From Paenibacillus ihumii (GTDB lineage Bacteria > Bacillota > Bacilli > Paenibacillales > Paenibacillaceae), in the NCBI RefSeq assembly GCF_001403875.1, contig NZ_LN884297.1, forward strand, positions 62,001-126,000: a stretch of 64,000 nucleotides of DNA, in the 5' to 3' direction. Below, piece after piece: positions 17,234-25,103 of this stretch. Made by a program: the position numbers and the translations under genes. Each line of letters begins with the position of its first letter. Positions within the stretch are counted from its first letter, which is position 1. Under the pieces are notes generated by a model. The model was not told the DNA's origin, did not search any database, and worked only from the letters and a program-made list of their open reading frames with translations.

Positions 17234-17398
17234 TTTGCAACCTCCATTCTGCTTCGCGCTATTCCCTGATAAGGTTAACAGCCCTGTCTTGCGGCAAGCT
17301 GACAATTACCTTACGCCAGCATTAAATTGCGAGAATACGCGGAGAGAGAAGGAGATAGGGAAATAAAGTACGCTATAATGAAGTCGGGTGATTTGAAA

Positions 17399-18109
17399 AT
17401 GGATGATATCAAGAATAAGAAGCTGCTGCTCGTAGATGACGAACGCGAAATCAGAAACATGGTGGACGGATTTCTGCGAAAAGAAGGCTTTACACGTATT
17501 TATCAAGCATCCGATTGTGCGGATGCCTTGGAGGTATGCCGGTCTGAACAACCCGATGCCGCTATTTTGGATGTTATGCTTCCCGATGGAGATGGGTTCG
17601 CCCTGCTCTCCTCCTTGCGCCAGTTCTCTAATATTCCCGTTCTCTTCTTGACGGCCAAAGGCGAGGATGAGGACCGATTGTTGGGACTGGGGCTCGGCGC
17701 AGACGATTATATCGTAAAACCGTTTCTGCCGCGCGAACTGCTTCTCCGCCTGACTGCTATCTTAAGGCGGGTATATTCACCTCCCCAGCAGGAGCGGCGT
17801 CCTGTCTTCCGCTTAGGAGATCGCACCGTTGATCTCGATAGCGGGGTAGTACAATACAGGGACAGCGAATGTGCGTTAACAGCCAAAGAGCATACTCTGC
17901 TCAGCAAGCTTTACGACCATCGCAACAGGATCGTAACTAGCGATGCGCTGTGTCAGACAGCGTGGGGAGTGAATTACTACGGCTGCGAAAATACGCTGAT
18001 GGTGCATATTCGCCGAATCCGGGAGAAGATCGAAAACCGGCCATCCCATCCGGAGTATCTCCAGACCGTACGAGGATTGGGATACAAATTGCTCGTACAG
18101 GGAGATTAG
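17399..18109 (+). CDS. OmpR-family response regulator (lantibiotic-sensing type)
   Basis: 236 residues from ATG17399, just before KLLLVDDEREI; an in-frame ATG at 17378 is the alternative. The receiver has acidic DDE, phospho-acceptor Asp in AAILDVMLPDG, Thr/Lys in FLTAKG and DYIVKPF. The C-terminal winged helix ends with TVRGLGYKL. The kinase gene follows 2 bp after the stop. Its divergence from the LanFEG-type operon suggests it activates that exporter when a peptide antibiotic is sensed. Confidence 0.93.
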   Translation: MDDIKNKKLLLVDDEREIRNMVDGFLRKEGFTRIYQASDCADALEVCRSEQPDAAILDVMLPDGDGFALLSSLRQFSNIPVLFLTAKGEDEDRLLGLGLGADDYIVKPFLPRELLLRLTAILRRVYSPPQQERRPVFRLGDRTVDLDSGVVQYRDSECALTAKEHTLLSKLYDHRNRIVTSDALCQTAWGVNYYGCENTLMVHIRRIREKIENRPSHPEYLQTVRGLGYKLLVQGD

Positions 18110-18111
18110 CT

Positions 18112-19497
18112 ATGGGGAGCGCTATGCGTATCTTAAAACGCTTTATAGGTGCAACTATGCTGATTTCGGTATTTTTACTAATCATAAATTTTGTACTGTT
18201 GGGCGTGTGGGGCTTCACTGGAATCAACAAAGGTCAATCTCCCATGACAGTGGTTCAAAACGTAGCAGCGGGCTTGCAGCGTACTAACAATACCTATTCT
18301 TTGGCCTCAGCCTCCGCCGATTTGCTGGAGAAAAACTTGGCGTGGGCCATGCTGATTAACGATACCGGGCACGTCGAATGGAAGCATCAGGCTCCAGACG
18401 AGCTTCCTTCCGTCTATTCCTTGACCGATATGGCCAAGCTTTCCCGCAGCTACTTGCTGGATTACCCTGTGTTTATATGGGAGCATGAAGCGGGGATTGT
18501 GGTAATCGGTTACCCAAAAGAAAGCCTGGCCAAATACCAGCATATTCTCCCGACAGATTGGGTGTCCTCCCTGCCGCTAAAATTGACTGCATTATTCATC
18601 ATCAACATTGTGCTTGTCCTGCTGTTGTCTGTACTGATCGGTTCCAGGCTTATTCGTTCCATTCATCCGTTAACCAAAGGCATACAGGCTCTTGCTAAAG
18701 GAAACGAGGCATATGTTGAGCCTAAAGGGATTTTGACCGAGCTTGCCCAAAGCGTTAACGGAGCTTCTGCGTTATTGCAGCAAAGAAATGATAGCTTGAA
18801 GAACAGGGATGAAGCCCGGTCCAATTGGATTGCCGGCATTTCACACGACATCCGCACACCTCTGTCTATGGTGCTGGGCTATTCCAGCGAACTGGAGGAG
18901 AATGGGGATATTCCGCCGAAGCAAAGGCAGCAAGCTGGCATTATCCGACAGCAGGCAGAGCTGCTGCGCTCGCTAGTGCGTGATTTGAATCTCGTTTCGA
19001 TGCTGGAATATGAGATGCAGCCGTTAAACAAGAAAACGATCCATCTCTCCGTCCTGGCGAGACAAATCGCATCTGATTTCCTGAATAATGGGTTGGATGA
19101 AAGGTTCGAGCTGGAGGTCAGTCTGGATGATAAGGAAGACGCTCAAATCTATGGTGACGAACGTCTGCTTACGCGCGCTATGAGTAATCTGATCCATAAC
19201 TGCATCCGCCACAACCCGGATGGCTGCCGGATACGGCTGCACACCTCAAGCAATAAACGCCAGCAGAGCTGCAGCTTTATTGTAGCCGACAACGGTAAAG
19301 GAGTGCCGCAGCATGAGCTTGCCGATCTGCTGGAATTGCCTTATTCCTCTAAAAGAAAGCATCCCCGGCAAAATGGACATGGGCTGGGTCTGCCCATGGT
19401 GGCGAGAATAGCCAGGGCGCACCAGGGACAATTGATCCTGACAAGCGATGCCGGGGCAGGGTTTCAGGCAGAGTTGGTGCTGCCTTCGTGCTCATAA
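18112..19497 (+). CDS. Sensor histidine kinase partner of the exporter regulator
   Basis: 461 residues from ATG18112 (ribosome site GGGAG); the frame stays open far upstream within the regulator gene and is not used. Two membrane segments (about 10-35 and 155-180) flank an extracellular loop of roughly 120 residues that probably senses the signal. Then come a HAMP-like linker, H-box GISHDIRTPLSM, N-box SNLIHNCIRHNPDG, and G boxes VADNGKGVP and GHGLGLPM. It is co-transcribed with the response regulator. Confidence 0.93.
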   Translation: MGSAMRILKRFIGATMLISVFLLIINFVLLGVWGFTGINKGQSPMTVVQNVAAGLQRTNNTYSLASASADLLEKNLAWAMLINDTGHVEWKHQAPDELPSVYSLTDMAKLSRSYLLDYPVFIWEHEAGIVVIGYPKESLAKYQHILPTDWVSSLPLKLTALFIINIVLVLLLSVLIGSRLIRSIHPLTKGIQALAKGNEAYVEPKGILTELAQSVNGASALLQQRNDSLKNRDEARSNWIAGISHDIRTPLSMVLGYSSELEENGDIPPKQRQQAGIIRQQAELLRSLVRDLNLVSMLEYEMQPLNKKTIHLSVLARQIASDFLNNGLDERFELEVSLDDKEDAQIYGDERLLTRAMSNLIHNCIRHNPDGCRIRLHTSSNKRQQSCSFIVADNGKGVPQHELADLLELPYSSKRKHPRQNGHGLGLPMVARIARAHQGQLILTSDAGAGFQAELVLPSCS

Positions 19498-19605
19498 ATA
19501 ACAACGGGCTCTGCAAGCAGGCAATCCTCGCGTTAGGTATGTGTTTTCTATGTGTTTTAATCCAGCAGTTGAGTATAAAATTTAATGTGATAAAATAATT
19601 TAAGG

Positions 19606-19634
19606 AAGGCCGAGCGCTGATAGCACTCGGCCTT
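19606..19634 (-). terminator. Terminator-like hairpin
   Basis: AAGGCCGAG and CTCGGCCTT pair around an 11-nt loop. The minus-strand flank is T-rich (CCTTAAATTATTTT); the plus side has no T run. It lies 109 bp past the kinase stop and could block transcripts arriving from the right. Confidence 0.5.
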
Positions 19635-19843
19635 ACAATTGGTTTGGATGAGGCACCCGTCCTCCGATTGAAACATATCAAAGGCGCAGTTTAAATTTTT
19701 TGCAGCTTTGTAAGGGCTTCTCTTGGTTGTCTCGCATATGCTGACGCCCAATACCAGCGACTTGTTGCAAATGTTCCGTGCAGCAAGATACATATCTTCA
19801 TTAAGAATACATATTTGTTTATTTGGTAATTGCATTCAGGCGG

Positions 19844-19869
19844 CCGCTCCACTCTTTTGAGCGGTTTTT
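19844..19869 (+). terminator. Intrinsic terminator-like hairpin
   Basis: CCGCTC and GAGCGG pair around a 9-nt loop and are followed by TTTTT on the plus strand. There is no CDS immediately upstream on that strand. Confidence 0.55.
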
Positions 19870-19873
19870 CGGT

Positions 19874-19910
19874 CCAACATTCGCCTCCCTCATTCAGAGG
19901 CGAATGTTGG
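19874..19910 (+). terminator. Perfect 14-bp stem-loop, probable terminator
   Basis: CCAACATTCGCCTC (19874-19887) pairs perfectly with GAGGCGAATGTTGG (19897-19910), followed by TTTCGT. It stands only 4 bp after the previous hairpin and has no obvious gene to terminate. Confidence 0.5.
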
Positions 19911-20246
19911 TTTCGTCTGCTTTGACAACCGTTACCGGAGAACTGATCCTTGGCCTAAAAAAAGGGCACATGAAGAAATTTTGTATCGCCCTGAAGGTTG
20001 CTGGTACTTAAACGCCTGCTGGTTCGGCACATTTGCGAATGGGGAGTCCCTGCTCCAAAGCTGCCAAATTGTTTACCTATTTATCTGGAAAATGGGTTTG
20101 ATGAAAAGGGGGATTTGTTAAACATTAAAGTACGCTAACAAGAATCAATCATTTTTCTGATTTAAACGTATTGTCAGAACGAGTATTTGTATGCAGCAAT
20201 GACCTTAAACTGCGCCGAATAAAAACATGGAGAGGAACATGCTGGT

Positions 20247-21011
20247 TTGAAGACTTTTCTAATTATTGTGGGAATTATTTTGGCGATTGTGATTTTACTT
20301 ATTGCGGGTTTGATTACAGCGAGCAAGCGAATTGAGAAAAAGAATAAGAAATTGCGACAAGAAATGGAGATGGCTAACCCTTTGCCGAAGGAGAAACAGC
20401 ATTTGCTGGCCTATGGTGCCAATCTCGCTCTTTACCGGTCTGAGTCGCCACGTATACTGCCAGTAAAGATAGATCATGAAACCTTGAAGGATGGCCTTTC
20501 TTCCGCCTGGGACGTTAGTAATCAGGAGGAGGCTGTACAAACCCTGGAATGGCTGCTTACGGAAGGGCATCGTGCGAAATATGATGAGCTTCTTATGGCA
20601 TTGAAAGCTGGACAGTCTTTCACAGAGGAGGAAGTGGGGAAATCACAGGAATGCTATGAATCCGCCCAAGAAGCGATGATGAAGAAGCTTTCCTTTGCGA
20701 AATCCGATTTTGACCGGGTGAACACGATTGCTGCCTGGGATTTTGACCGGGCTGTAAATATTGCAAGATGGAGCTGCATACTGGGCTATATAACCGAAGA
20801 ACAGGCATGGGGCTATATGGAGAGAGCAGCTGATTCCGCCAGCCATATCTTCCAATCCTGGAAGGATTACTTTACTTCATTTGCATTTGGCCGAGCCCTT
20901 GCTTACGAAGGGAACATTTACGATATCCTTTGGAATGGAAAAGAATTGCTGGAGGAAAAGGACTCCATCTGGAATGAATTTGGCATTAAGCGATCCCTGA
21001 ATAGAAAGTAA
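20247..21011 (+). CDS. DUF1266-domain protein with N-terminal membrane anchor
   Basis: 254 residues. A single N-terminal hydrophobic segment (FLIIVGIILAIVILLIAGLI) is followed by a charged linker. A DUF1266-like domain then holds the conserved elements WDFDRAVNIARWSCILGYI and SWKDYFTSFAFGRAL (residues 165-220). The function of DUF1266 is unknown. The start is TTG20247 behind AGAGGA; a nearby ATG at 20239 is out of frame and stops at once. It is a single gene with its own terminator. Confidence 0.85.
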   Translation: MKTFLIIVGIILAIVILLIAGLITASKRIEKKNKKLRQEMEMANPLPKEKQHLLAYGANLALYRSESPRILPVKIDHETLKDGLSSAWDVSNQEEAVQTLEWLLTEGHRAKYDELLMALKAGQSFTEEEVGKSQECYESAQEAMMKKLSFAKSDFDRVNTIAAWDFDRAVNIARWSCILGYITEEQAWGYMERAADSASHIFQSWKDYFTSFAFGRALAYEGNIYDILWNGKELLEEKDSIWNEFGIKRSLNRK

Positions 21012-21030
21012 CATTTGGAAAGGGTCTTTC

Positions 21031-21080
21031 AAGGGCTGTCCCCTCAGTCATCTATGATGGCTGAGGGGAGCCCCTTACTT
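21031..21080 (+). terminator. Terminator of the DUF1266 gene
   Basis: A long, slightly imperfect stem: AAGGGCTGTCCCCTCAGTCAT pairs with the region 21057-21076, followed by ACTTTT. It starts 20 bp after the stop. Confidence 0.7.
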
Positions 21081-21169
21081 TTAGAAAGCTATCTGTTTCT
21101 GCGGAATCAATTCTCCCTTGTCTGTGTCCTATTCTTTGGCTCATCTTATATAAGCTGTCGATCTCGAAC

Positions 21170-21360
21170 ACTAAATGGAATTCATGTATCTAACTATGCC
21201 CTAAACGAATGTTTCGGGAGATTAAATGGATATCATGCATTTAAAATCAAGAATTCAGCCTATGATAGCGATCTCCCTTCTTAATAACAACATGAAATCC
21301 ATTTAAATCTACTTTTCTTTCTTTGCCACAGAAACTAACTACTATAAATCCATTTAGAAC
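21170..21360. repeat. Degenerate 51-bp-spaced repeats in inverted pairs
   Basis: The core TAAATGGA occurs at 21172 and 21223 in direct orientation and, as TCCATTTA, at 21298 and 21349 in inverse orientation. Both pairs are spaced by exactly 51 bp and share extended flanks (TAAATGGAATTCATGTAT, TAAATGGATATCATGCAT). The whole could form an imperfect cruciform centred near 21265. Family unknown; no transposase is nearby. Confidence 0.6.
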
Positions 21361-21587
21361 GTAAAATCCGCGATTTATGCTCGGCGTAAAAGGGAGCAGG
21401 GAGCGTGTTTGGTCACATCAAGGGCAACCCGAGGCAGAGAGCGTGGTTGGCCAAAGGGGAACCGACTGTTTTGCAGGTTTTCCCTGCAAAGCTTTAATAA
21501 GGTTTATGGGCAGTTTAGGCTTGTTGCCTTAGCCTACAATCTACTGAAAGTAGCAGGCCCTGCTTTCCTACAAAAGCCGTGGCCATA
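21361..21587. other. Non-coding stretch, possible transcript body
   Basis: No ORF with a ribosome site is present. A stem TTTGCAGG/CCTGCAAA lies near 21473-21493. Two imperfect direct copies of an AGCGTGNTTGG-containing segment lie near 21404 and 21439. A strong terminator follows. Confidence 0.4.
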
Positions 21588-21629
21588 AAAAGGTTGGAGT
21601 GGAAACTTTACGTTTCCCTCCAACCTTTT
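21588..21629. terminator. Strong bidirectional terminator
   Basis: A long stem (AAAGGTTGGAG with CTCCAACCTTT outside and GGAAAC/GTTTCC inside, loop TTTAC) is flanked by A and T runs on both sides. It could stop minus-strand read-through from the tRNA-Arg array and a plus-strand transcript of unknown identity. Confidence 0.8.
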
Positions 21630-21779
21630 ATTTTAGGAACTTATTGCACAGCCGTCGGACAATTGTATAAATTCCATACTTACTTTTACGTGAAGTCATG
21701 TGCAAATGGAGAACCAGGGAATACCGCCTCTGGGTTCTTAGTTTGTAAGGTCGAAGGAGGCGACCTGAGCTTGAACAAA

Positions 21780-22267
21780 GCCCCATTTGAGGGCTTTCTC
21801 ATCCCCTGGGAAACATAAAAAACTCTCCTAATGGAGAGTTGCTTATACGTCCCAGAAGGGATACTCGCGTTCCAGGCGCGAGACTTCGTTCGTCCTGCCG
21901 CTACGCATGGCGGGCTCACTACGACGAACCCCCAAGGGGTTCTCATCCCCGGGACGAAAAAACTCTCCTAATGGAGAGTTGCTTATACGTCCCAGAAGGG
22001 ATACTCGCGTTCCAGCGCGAGACTTCGTTCGACCTGCCGCTACGCATGGCGGGCTCACTTCGACGAACCCCCAAGGGGTTCTCATCCCCGGGACGAAAAA
22101 AACTCTCCTAATGGAGAGTTGCTTATACGTCCCAGTAGGGATACTCGCGTTCCAGCGCGAGACTTCGTTCGACCTGCCGCTACGCATGGCGGGCTCACTT
22201 CGACGAACCCCACAAGGGGTTCTCATCCCCGGGACGAAAAAACTCTCCTAATGGAGAGTTTCTTATA
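21780..22267 (-). repeat. Tandem array of 140-bp tRNA-tail/terminator units, locus 2
   Basis: On the minus strand, downstream of the second tRNA-Arg, three full units (22267-22128, 22127-21988, 21987-21848) repeat with a period of exactly 140 bp. A distal remnant follows: a terminator plus GGGGATGAGAA, then a diverged hairpin AAAGCCC/GGGGCTTT, to about 21780. The units are clearly homologous to those at 4379-4692 but differ by scattered substitutions and a 2-bp shorter period. The hairpins are kept: terminator loop ATTA instead of ATTTG, CTCGCG/CGCGAG stem, GAACCCC/GGGGTTC stem. The closing stem here is CGTCCC/GGGACG. Confidence 0.9.
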
Positions 22268-22341
<74 letters not shown>

Positions 22342-22362
22342 ACATTTTGACGCAACAGTATT

Positions 22363-22391
22363 ATTATACCGCATTGAGTCTTTTTTTTCAA
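22363..22391 (-). promoter_or_regulatory. Promoter of the second tRNA-Arg
   Basis: On the minus strand, TTGAAA (22391-22386) and TATAAT (22368-22363) are separated by 17 bp. This is a near-consensus sigma-A promoter that ends 21 bp before the tRNA. Confidence 0.8.
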
Positions 22392-22645
22392 GACCTTAAA
22401 CCGATATATCTATGGTTTCGAAGCAACTTTAATCCACAATCGAAAGTGTAGAAGATACCCATCGCCGCAGTACTTTTTTAAGTGTCCTGACCATGGGTAC
22501 CTGTACACCTCATCTATCCGGCCCTAGCTTAAGCTTCGTATCTGGTTCCAGCTCTCGCGCCAGCTCTGACTCCAGCTCCGTACCTGATCCCGCCTACAGC
22601 TCTAATCACCGAGGCCGGCCCCAAACTCCAGATCCGTCCTCTCTC
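22392..22645. other. Intergenic, GAGCTGG-rich low-complexity stretch
   Basis: The stretch between the tRNA promoter and the osmC-like gene carries several CAGCTC/GAGCTG words near 22545-22600. It has no convincing ORF, terminator or RNA motif. Confidence 0.4.
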
Positions 22646-23065
22646 TTACTTAAACACCTCTACGCCATTCAGAATGAGTCTGTGTGTAATGACCGCATTC
22701 AGCGAATCCGATACAGAACAATACTTCATCGTTCCAAGTTCAATGGCCTTCCAAATCCGGTAATCCGGAATATCGCCGTCTACCTTGAAGATCAGCTCGA
22801 TCGATGCAAATCCCTTTGGAGGCTCTTCCTTGCGGACTCCGTTCGTTACAATCTCAATTTTATCAATAGAGGACAGGAAGTTGTCCAGAATCATCGTTAC
22901 ATCGATGCCGATGCAACCCGCCAAGCTGGCTAGCAGTACCTCAACAGGGGAAGCACCATGGCCTTCTCCCCCCCATTGCGGAGTGGCGTCCATATTGACT
23001 GTGTAGCCGGAAGGACCAGCTGCCTGAAAAAATCTTTTACCCTGCCATGTTGTCGTTACTTGCAT
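22646..23065 (-). CDS. OsmC-family peroxide-detoxification protein
   Basis: 139 residues, the usual size for the single-domain OsmC/Ohr fold. The two conserved cysteines are seen in SLAGCIGIDVTMIL (about residue 51) and MKYCSVSDSL (about 116); family members use them to reduce hydroperoxides. GASPVEVLLASLAGC is the typical family motif. It closely resembles YhfA-like members. It is the last gene on the minus strand after the peptide transporter ATPase, 23 bp away, so it may share that mRNA. Confidence 0.9.
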   Translation of the reverse strand: MQVTTTWQGKRFFQAAGPSGYTVNMDATPQWGGEGHGASPVEVLLASLAGCIGIDVTMILDNFLSSIDKIEIVTNGVRKEEPPKGFASIELIFKVDGDIPDYRIWKAIELGTMKYCSVSDSLNAVITHRLILNGVEVFK

Positions 23066-23088
23066 GTGGTTTACCTACTCTCTTTGTT

Positions 23089-24057
23089 CTATTTATGATA
23101 TAGATGACAAGCTGTATAACGATTCTCGGATACTTTAAGCCATTCTGGCTGAACGCTGCTGCATTGCGGCATGGCATGAGGGCAGCGCGTATGAAATACG
23201 CAGCCTGAAGGCGGCTTGCGCGGACTCGGCACCTCTCCGGACAGAACAATTCGCTCTCTTCTCTTGTCTATATCCGGCTCGGGAATAGCTGAAATCAGCG
23301 CCCTTGTATAGGGATGAAGCGGATTTGTGAACAGCTCCTCCGAAGGGCCCATCTCCATCATTTTCCCCAAATACATGACCCCGACCTGATCGCTAATGTA
23401 GCGGACAACCGACAAGTCATGGGAAATGAACAGATAGGTAAGCGACAGGCGGCTCTGGAGATCCTCCAGCAAGGTCAGAACCTGAGCTTGAATGGATACA
23501 TCCAGCGCCGATACGGGCTCATCAAAAACGATGAATTTCGGCTCCAGGATCAATGCCCGTGCGATGCCTACTCTCTGCCGCTGTCCCCCCGACAATTCAT
23601 GCGGGTATCTTGAGGCATGCTTTGCCGTTAACCCTACAACCTCGAGAATGTCATTCACTTTCTTCACAAGCTCTTCCGCCGGTAATTTATAATGGGTACG
23701 CAGCGGCTCCTCCAAAATACGACGAACCGTCCACTTCGGATCCAAAGAGCCGAACGGGTCCTGGAATACCATTTGCATATCTGTCTTGAGCCTTCTCATC
23801 GCTTCCGTCCCCAGCTCCGTGATATCCGTCCCTTCGAACAGTATGCTTCCAGATGTAGGCTCTATTAATCTAAGCACGGTTTTGCCCAGCGTCGTTTTCC
23901 CCGAGCCCGATTCGCCTACGATCGCGAACGTTTCCCCTTTTTGAATCGCAAAGGAGACGCCGTCGAGCGATTTGGCAGCACCGGTGACCCGGCCGAACAG
24001 ACCCGTTTTTACGGGATAATGCTTCTTTAAATCCTTAATCTCAAGAATGGGCAGCAT
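23089..24057 (-). CDS. Peptide/nickel ABC importer ATPase (DppF/OppF-type)
   Basis: 322 residues from ATG24057 (ribosome site GGGGGG). The frame is open to 24105, but that start would lie deep in the previous gene. It shows Walker [10 protein letters not shown], signature [12 protein letters not shown], Walker [13 protein letters not shown] and the C-terminal oligopeptide-transporter extension with [14 protein letters not shown]. It overlaps the 3' end of the sister ATPase gene by 17 bp. It drives import together with that ATPase. Confidence 0.93.
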   Translation of the reverse strand: MLPILEIKDLKKHYPVKTGLFGRVTGAAKSLDGVSFAIQKGETFAIVGESGSGKTTLGKTVLRLIEPTSGSILFEGTDITELGTEAMRRLKTDMQMVFQDPFGSLDPKWTVRRILEEPLRTHYKLPAEELVKKVNDILEVVGLTAKHASRYPHELSGGQRQRVGIARALILEPKFIVFDEPVSALDVSIQAQVLTLLEDLQSRLSLTYLFISHDLSVVRYISDQVGVMYLGKMMEMGPSEELFTNPLHPYTRALISAIPEPDIDKRRERIVLSGEVPSPRKPPSGCVFHTRCPHAMPQCSSVQPEWLKVSENRYTACHLYHK

Positions 24058-25030
24058 CCGTATCCCCCCTATAGAGATGGCATTTGCATCTATGCTGATT
24101 GCCAAAGTCGTAAAGCGCTGGCTCTATGCTCACGCACACATCCATCCTGGAAGGGCACCGCTCGGCAAAGCGGCAGCCCGGTAAATACTCCGAAGGATGA
24201 GGAACCTGTCCGGATATAGCCTCCAGACGCTTCTTATCCCCCGAAAATTGAGGCATCGAATTTAGGAGGCCGATGGTATAAGGATGCTTCGGCTCCTTGA
24301 ATAGTGTCCGAACATCCCCCTGCTCTACGATTTGGCCGGCATACATCACCGCTACCCGGTCGCACATTTCAGCCACTACTCCGAGATCATGAGTGATAAA
24401 AATAATTGCGGTTCCCCGCTCCTTCTGAAGCTTCTTCATCAGCTCGAGAATTTGTGCCTGGATCGTGACGTCCAAGGCTGTTGTAGGCTCATCCGCGATC
24501 AGAATGTCCGGGTTGGAGGCCATGGCCATCGCAATCATCACGCGCTGCCGCATGCCGCCGGACAGCTGGTGCGGATAGGCCTCCATAATTTGCTCCGGCG
24601 CGGAGATGCCGACTTCACCAAGCAGGGCAATCGCTTCTTTGTGGGCCTCTCTTTTACTCTTCTTCGAGTGCTGCCGTATCGATTCTCTAACTTGCCGGCC
24701 GATCTTGAAGACCGGGTTCAAGGCAGTCATCGGCTCCTGAAAGATCGTAGCAATCTGATTGCCCCGCACCTTCTGCATTTCGGCTTCGGACATGTCCAGC
24801 AGACTCCGTCCATGAAGGCGAATATCGCCTTCTGCGACCTTGGCCAGACCTTTGGGAAGCAGTCGCATAATGGATAATGAGGTCACACTTTTGCCACTGC
24901 CGGACTCCCCGACAATGCCAAGCGTTTCCCCGGCCTCCAGCTCCAAGCGAACACCGTTCACTACCCGTACCGTACCTGAACCACTGGCGAATTCGATAGA
25001 CAGCTGATCGATTTCCAAGAGCTTTGTCAT
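24041..25030 (-). CDS. Peptide/nickel ABC importer ATPase (DppD/OppD-type)
   Basis: 329 residues. Walker [11 protein letters not shown], signature [12 protein letters not shown], Walker [13 protein letters not shown] and the C-terminal Cys-containing extension ([14 protein letters not shown]) are those of the OppD type. It is encoded 74 bp after the binding-protein gene, with a strong hairpin in that gap. The ribosome site is weak (GGGAGGCCGCTAAGCT). Confidence 0.93.
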   Translation of the reverse strand: MTKLLEIDQLSIEFASGSGTVRVVNGVRLELEAGETLGIVGESGSGKSVTSLSIMRLLPKGLAKVAEGDIRLHGRSLLDMSEAEMQKVRGNQIATIFQEPMTALNPVFKIGRQVRESIRQHSKKSKREAHKEAIALLGEVGISAPEQIMEAYPHQLSGGMRQRVMIAMAMASNPDILIADEPTTALDVTIQAQILELMKKLQKERGTAIIFITHDLGVVAEMCDRVAVMYAGQIVEQGDVRTLFKEPKHPYTIGLLNSMPQFSGDKKRLEAISGQVPHPSEYLPGCRFAERCPSRMDVCVSIEPALYDFGNQHRCKCHLYRGDTDAAHS

Positions 25031-25067
25031 AGCTTAGCGGCCTCCCATGATAAATTAAAGTGGGCAA

Positions 25068-25096
25068 GACCCCCTATGCCCTTCGGCCCGGGGGTC
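25068..25096 (-). other. Hairpin between binding-protein and ATPase genes
   Basis: GACCCCC (25068-25074) pairs with GGGGGTC (25090-25096). On the minus strand no T run follows, whereas on the plus strand CCTTCTTCTT does. It lies within the operon and probably trims or stabilises the binding-protein mRNA. Confidence 0.5.
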
Positions 25097-25103
25097 CTTC
25101 TTC

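Larger units (their letters stand above)
19498..20246. other. Gene-poor stretch with several strong hairpins
   Basis: Some 750 bp lie between the kinase gene and the DUF1266 gene. Three stem-loops are annotated separately. No ORF here has a ribosome site. A minus-strand frame (19557-19835) reads through a hairpin and is doubtful. The stretch may hold decayed coding sequence or small RNAs. Confidence 0.5.

Noticed and set aside
17950..18111. Upstream extension of the histidine kinase into the regulator gene
   Set aside because: The extension would overlap the response-regulator frame by 160 bp, and an ATG with GGGAG exists at 18112 directly before the first membrane segment.
19557..19835. 92-residue minus-strand ORF
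   Set aside because: No ribosome site, and a 9-bp terminator-like hairpin lies inside its 3' part. I recognise no homologue.
21848..22267. CRISPR-like array
   Set aside because: The whole 140-bp unit is repeated without unique spacers and no cas gene is near; the repeat also contains tRNA sequence and a terminator.
22493..22933. Ser/Pro-rich plus-strand ORF
   Set aside because: It arises from the GAGCTGG-rich low-complexity stretch and runs antisense into the OsmC-type gene.
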